Shown here in pieces: positions 20,876 through 22,468 of a stretch of DNA of 22,468 bases (the first letter of the stretch is position 1; every line of letters begins with the position of its first letter). Below the pieces are notes generated by a model, which was not told the origin of the DNA, searched no databases, and saw nothing but the letters and a program-made list of their open reading frames with translations. The translations under genes and the position numbers were made by a program. The stretch comes from a virus. The stretch spans positions 1 to 22,468 of the IMG/VR virus record IMGVR_UViG_3300042978_000005; one strand, given 5' to 3'.

Positions 20876-21075
20876 CGCGCCTGGAAGCGACCGAGGCCCA
20901 GCACCATCGCCTGCCTCACAAGCCGGTCGTTCTCGTCCTTCGACACATAGGCGACGTTCGACCCCGGCGCCGGTATCGCCGGCAAGCTGGGATGTGGTGC
21001 CGGGTTGCGCACGACTCGGGCAGCCAGCTCGGCGTCCAGGCGCATCAGTTCTTCGGTTGATAGGGGTTGGCCCAT
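20872..21075 (-). CDS. Small hypothetical protein (67 aa), first gene of LexA-box pair
   Basis: Not recognised. The ATG at 21075 has GGAGGA shortly upstream on the reverse strand. The N-terminus is helical (LSTEELMRLDAELAARVVRN), then a Pro-rich middle (PAPHPSLPAIPAPGS) and a C-terminal VAYVSKDENDRLVRQAMVLGLG. It overlaps the zinc-ribbon gene, and a LexA box sits in its promoter region. The pair is transcribed away from the attachment site and toward the late terminator. Induction by DNA damage is inferred from the box only. Confidence 0.65.
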   Translation of the reverse strand: MGQPLSTEELMRLDAELAARVVRNPAPHPSLPAIPAPGSNVAYVSKDENDRLVRQAMVLGLGRFQAR

Positions 21076-21105
21076 GATGTCCTCCGTCGCGCCACCGACG
21101 AGGCA

Positions 21106-21134
21106 GCCATAGCTTACCGTGAACAGAATGAGAA
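21106..21134 (-). promoter_or_regulatory. Candidate promoter TTCTCA-17-TATGGC of the small reverse operon
   Basis: On the reverse strand TTCTCA (21134-21129, four of six) and TATGGC (21111-21106, three of six) are 17 bases apart and lie 31-59 bases upstream of the ATG at 21075. The LexA box covers the -35 element and part of the spacer, the right place for repression. Confidence 0.35.
21116..21124 (+). repeat. Copy 1 of ACCGTGAAC, possible integrase arm-type site
   Basis: A nine-base sequence repeated in inverted orientation at 21313-21321, on the other side of the tRNA core. It overlaps the LexA box by four bases, so one of the two readings may be chance. Confidence 0.35.
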
Positions 21135-21135
21135 C
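21121..21135 (-). promoter_or_regulatory. Alphaproteobacterial LexA box GTTC-N7-GTTC
   Basis: The reverse strand reads GTTCTCATTCTGTTC, an exact match to the direct-repeat LexA box of alphaproteobacteria, pyrimidine-rich between the repeats as is usual. It lies 46 bases upstream of the first gene of the reverse pair. By base composition about half a chance match is expected in a window this size, but its position in a promoter favours a real site. Confidence 0.6.
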
Positions 21136-21203
21136 ATCTGCTGTTTATGGGAAGTCGGGCGGGGAGTAAGAAGCAAGGCTTCGAGCTAAGTGCTTGAAAA
21201 GGA

Positions 21204-21253
21204 TGGTGGACGCGACAGGGATTGAACCTGTGACCCCCTCGGTGTGAACGAAG
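21204..21253 (-). other. Attachment site: 3' part of tRNA-Val(CAC) gene (att core)
   Basis: Read on the reverse strand, 21253-21204 gives an anticodon arm CTTCG-TTCACAC-CGAGG, variable loop GGGTC, T arm ACAGG-TTCAATC-CCTGT, acceptor 3' strand CGCGTCC, discriminator A and CCA. The anticodon CAC with T33 and A37 points to tRNA-Val. The D arm and 5' acceptor strand are missing, so this is not a complete gene. Its place about 100 bases from the integrase gene identifies it as the phage attachment site, with crossover probably in or near the anticodon loop. Confidence 0.85.
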
Positions 21254-21312
21254 CGTGTTCCGCCCGAAACGCCCTTTCCGCTTGGATTCGGCCTTCGCTA
21301 CTTTCCGGTTTC

Positions 21313-21321
21313 GTTCACGGT
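21313..21321 (-). repeat. Copy 2 (inverted) of ACCGTGAAC, possible integrase arm-type site
   Basis: Reads GTTCACGGT on the forward strand. It also forms a nine-base inverted match (TTCGTTCAC, 21310-21318) with GTGAACGAA in the att core at 21244-21252. Confidence 0.35.
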
Positions 21322-21356
21322 GTTTTCGACCATTTGCGGGAAGTAACTGGGGAGCA

Positions 21357-22468
21357 TCAGCGCATCGCCCGCCGCGCCGCCGACTGGTGATCCGGCCTAT
21401 GGTGCCCGTAGTGACTTTCAAGGGTCGCCGTCGTCATGCCGAGATAGCCCGCTGCTTCCCAGCCATCGACGTTCTGTTCCATCAGCCAAGTCGCCGCAGT
21501 GTGTCGGAGCCAGTGCGGCGTGACGCCCGAAAGCCCGGCCGCCTTGGCGCATGCGGCGAATCCGGTCCGCACCGAGCCGATCTGCTCCCCGCCATGGTGG
21601 ATGACGATGGCCAAGCCCTTCTTCTCGTCGATGCGGCGCCAGCGTCGGAGGTGCGCTAGAAGCCGGGGCGGCAGCTTCACCAGGGGGCGCTTCTTGTTCG
21701 CAGCGACACTTTCATTCCGGCCGCGCCGATAGATGATGCCGCGCTCCAGATCGACCCAGGGGTTGTTCAGGCTTTCCAGCCACGACAGACGCTTGATCGC
21801 TGTCGAGCGAGTGCCGGTGTAAAGCCCGATCAGAATGAAGCGACGAAGGTGTGCCCGGTTCTCCCGGCCGGATGAGGAATCGCCCCGCTGCATGGTCGCC
21901 CGCAGAAGGGCAGCCGCCTGCGATCGCGTGAGGGCGTCCCGGTTGCTTTCCGCCTTTTCGGGGAGGACGACCATCGGCCGGCGCGTCAGATGGTGCTCTG
22001 CGTCCCAGAAGCCGATCGCGGCCGACAGAACCTCCAGCTCGCGCCGCGCTGTCTGCGCAGACACCTTTCGCCCGGTCGAGCCGGTGCGGATGACCTGGGA
22101 CGTTCTGTAGCGGACATAGGCGTTACATGACGATCGCTTGACGTCCGAAAGCATTTGCTCGCCCCAGAAGGCGTTCAGGTGATCGACGAACCCCTTCATG
22201 GTCGCGGGATCCGCCTTCAGCTGTGGCCCGCGCTCCATGCTGTAGAGCGCGAGTGCGTCAGCTACGAGGACTTGAGCGGGATCACTGTTGCCGACTGGCT
22301 TGGACCATTTTTCCGCGATGAACGCGGCGAGTTGTCGTTCCGCGTCGTCCAAGCGCTCGACGCTGCAGCCTGTGCCAACCTCACTCTTTCCGTCACGGAT
22401 GAACCAACGGTCGGGGAGCTGCTGGCCCGTCCGATTGTCGATCCGGCCTTTGCGGAGGTAGAGGCGCG
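21357..22468 (-). CDS. int: Tyrosine site-specific integrase (5' end outside window)
   Basis: The frame stays open to the right edge; the residues before the TTG at 22352 (LYLRKGRIDNRTGQQLPDRW, then FIRDGKSEVGTGC) look coding, so the start lies outside. The N-terminal/SAM-like domain runs through KGFVDHLNAFWGEQMLSDV and SCNAYVRYRT. The catalytic domain shows TGTRSTAIKRLSW (first Arg), HWLRHTAATWLM (His-x-x-Arg box) and ETLESHYGHH-type end (TATLESHYGHHRPDHQ) with the nucleophile Tyr. It catalyses recombination between attP and a tRNA-Val attB and excision. It ends 104 bases from the att core. No excisionase gene is in the window. Confidence 0.92.
   Translation of the reverse strand, partial: RLYLRKGRIDNRTGQQLPDRWFIRDGKSEVGTGCSVERLDDAERQLAAFIAEKWSKPVGNSDPAQVLVADALALYSMERGPQLKADPATMKGFVDHLNAFWGEQMLSDVKRSSCNAYVRYRTSQVIRTGSTGRKVSAQTARRELEVLSAAIGFWDAEHHLTRRPMVVLPEKAESNRDALTRSQAAALLRATMQRGDSSSGRENRAHLRRFILIGLYTGTRSTAIKRLSWLESLNNPWVDLERGIIYRRGRNESVAANKKRPLVKLPPRLLAHLRRWRRIDEKKGLAIVIHHGGEQIGSVRTGFAACAKAAGLSGVTPHWLRHTAATWLMEQNVDGWEAAGYLGMTTATLESHYGHHRPDHQSAARRAMR

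Noticed and set aside
21204-21280. Complete tRNA gene
   Set aside because: Only the anticodon arm through the CCA end is present; no D arm or 5' acceptor strand is found on the 5' side.
1-22468. CRISPR arrays, insertion sequences, terminase, portal, repressor
   Set aside because: No regularly spaced repeats, no transposase, and none of these phage genes is seen within the window.

Overview
The window is about 22.5 kb of a temperate siphophage genome from a high-GC alphaproteobacterium. A Caulobacterales host such as Brevundimonas is my best guess. It rests on the strong G/C bias at third codon positions, an alphaproteobacterial-type LexA box (GTTC-N7-GTTC), and head, tail-chaperone and tail-tip genes of the type found in alphaproteobacterial prophages. 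The host assignment is inference. No terminase, portal, repressor or replication genes lie in the window.

Head module (1-4548): a DUF2213 head protein, cut by the left edge, carries an in-frame internal start that would yield a separate scaffold. It is followed by a lambda D-like decoration protein, a 341-residue lambda E-like major capsid protein, a small lysine/aspartate-rich protein, a DnaT-like connector candidate, a small hypothetical protein and a Mu F/SPP1 gp7-like minor head protein. Neck and tail (4545-13594): head closure, HK97 gp10-like protein, tail terminator, tail tube, two overlapping tail-assembly chaperone frames in a -1 arrangement, tape measure, two tail-tip proteins, an NlpC/P60-like (DUF6950-like) protein and a lambda J-like host-specificity protein. 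Two small genes interrupt this operon in moron fashion: a reverse-strand 61-residue gene (4916-5101) and a two-helix membrane protein followed by a UUCG-loop terminator (7082-7332).

Receptor and surface module (13628-18011): a small tail-fibre-associated protein, a right-handed beta-helix tailspike, then a cassette of a GT-B/KpsS-like glycan-enzyme candidate, a SAM methyltransferase and, convergent to them, a DUF1796 protein. Codon use becomes noticeably less GC-biased from inside the C-terminal part of the J-like gene through the methyltransferase. This fits an exchanged receptor-recognition and surface-modification module.

Lysis module (18120-20330): two small membrane proteins (holin/antiholin candidates), an M15-family endolysin, an inner-membrane spanin and an o-spanin lipoprotein whose start lies inside the i-spanin gene. 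A hairpin-rich 3' region and an intrinsic terminator follow.

Right end (20603-22468): a reverse-strand pair of small genes behind a LexA box, an attachment site made of the 3' part of a tRNA-Val(CAC) gene, and a tyrosine integrase cut by the right edge. Phage genes flank the tRNA fragment on both sides, in the same order as lambda's virion map (late genes - att - int). The molecule therefore looks like attP in an unintegrated or circular phage genome, or a junction between tandem elements, rather than a simple prophage end.
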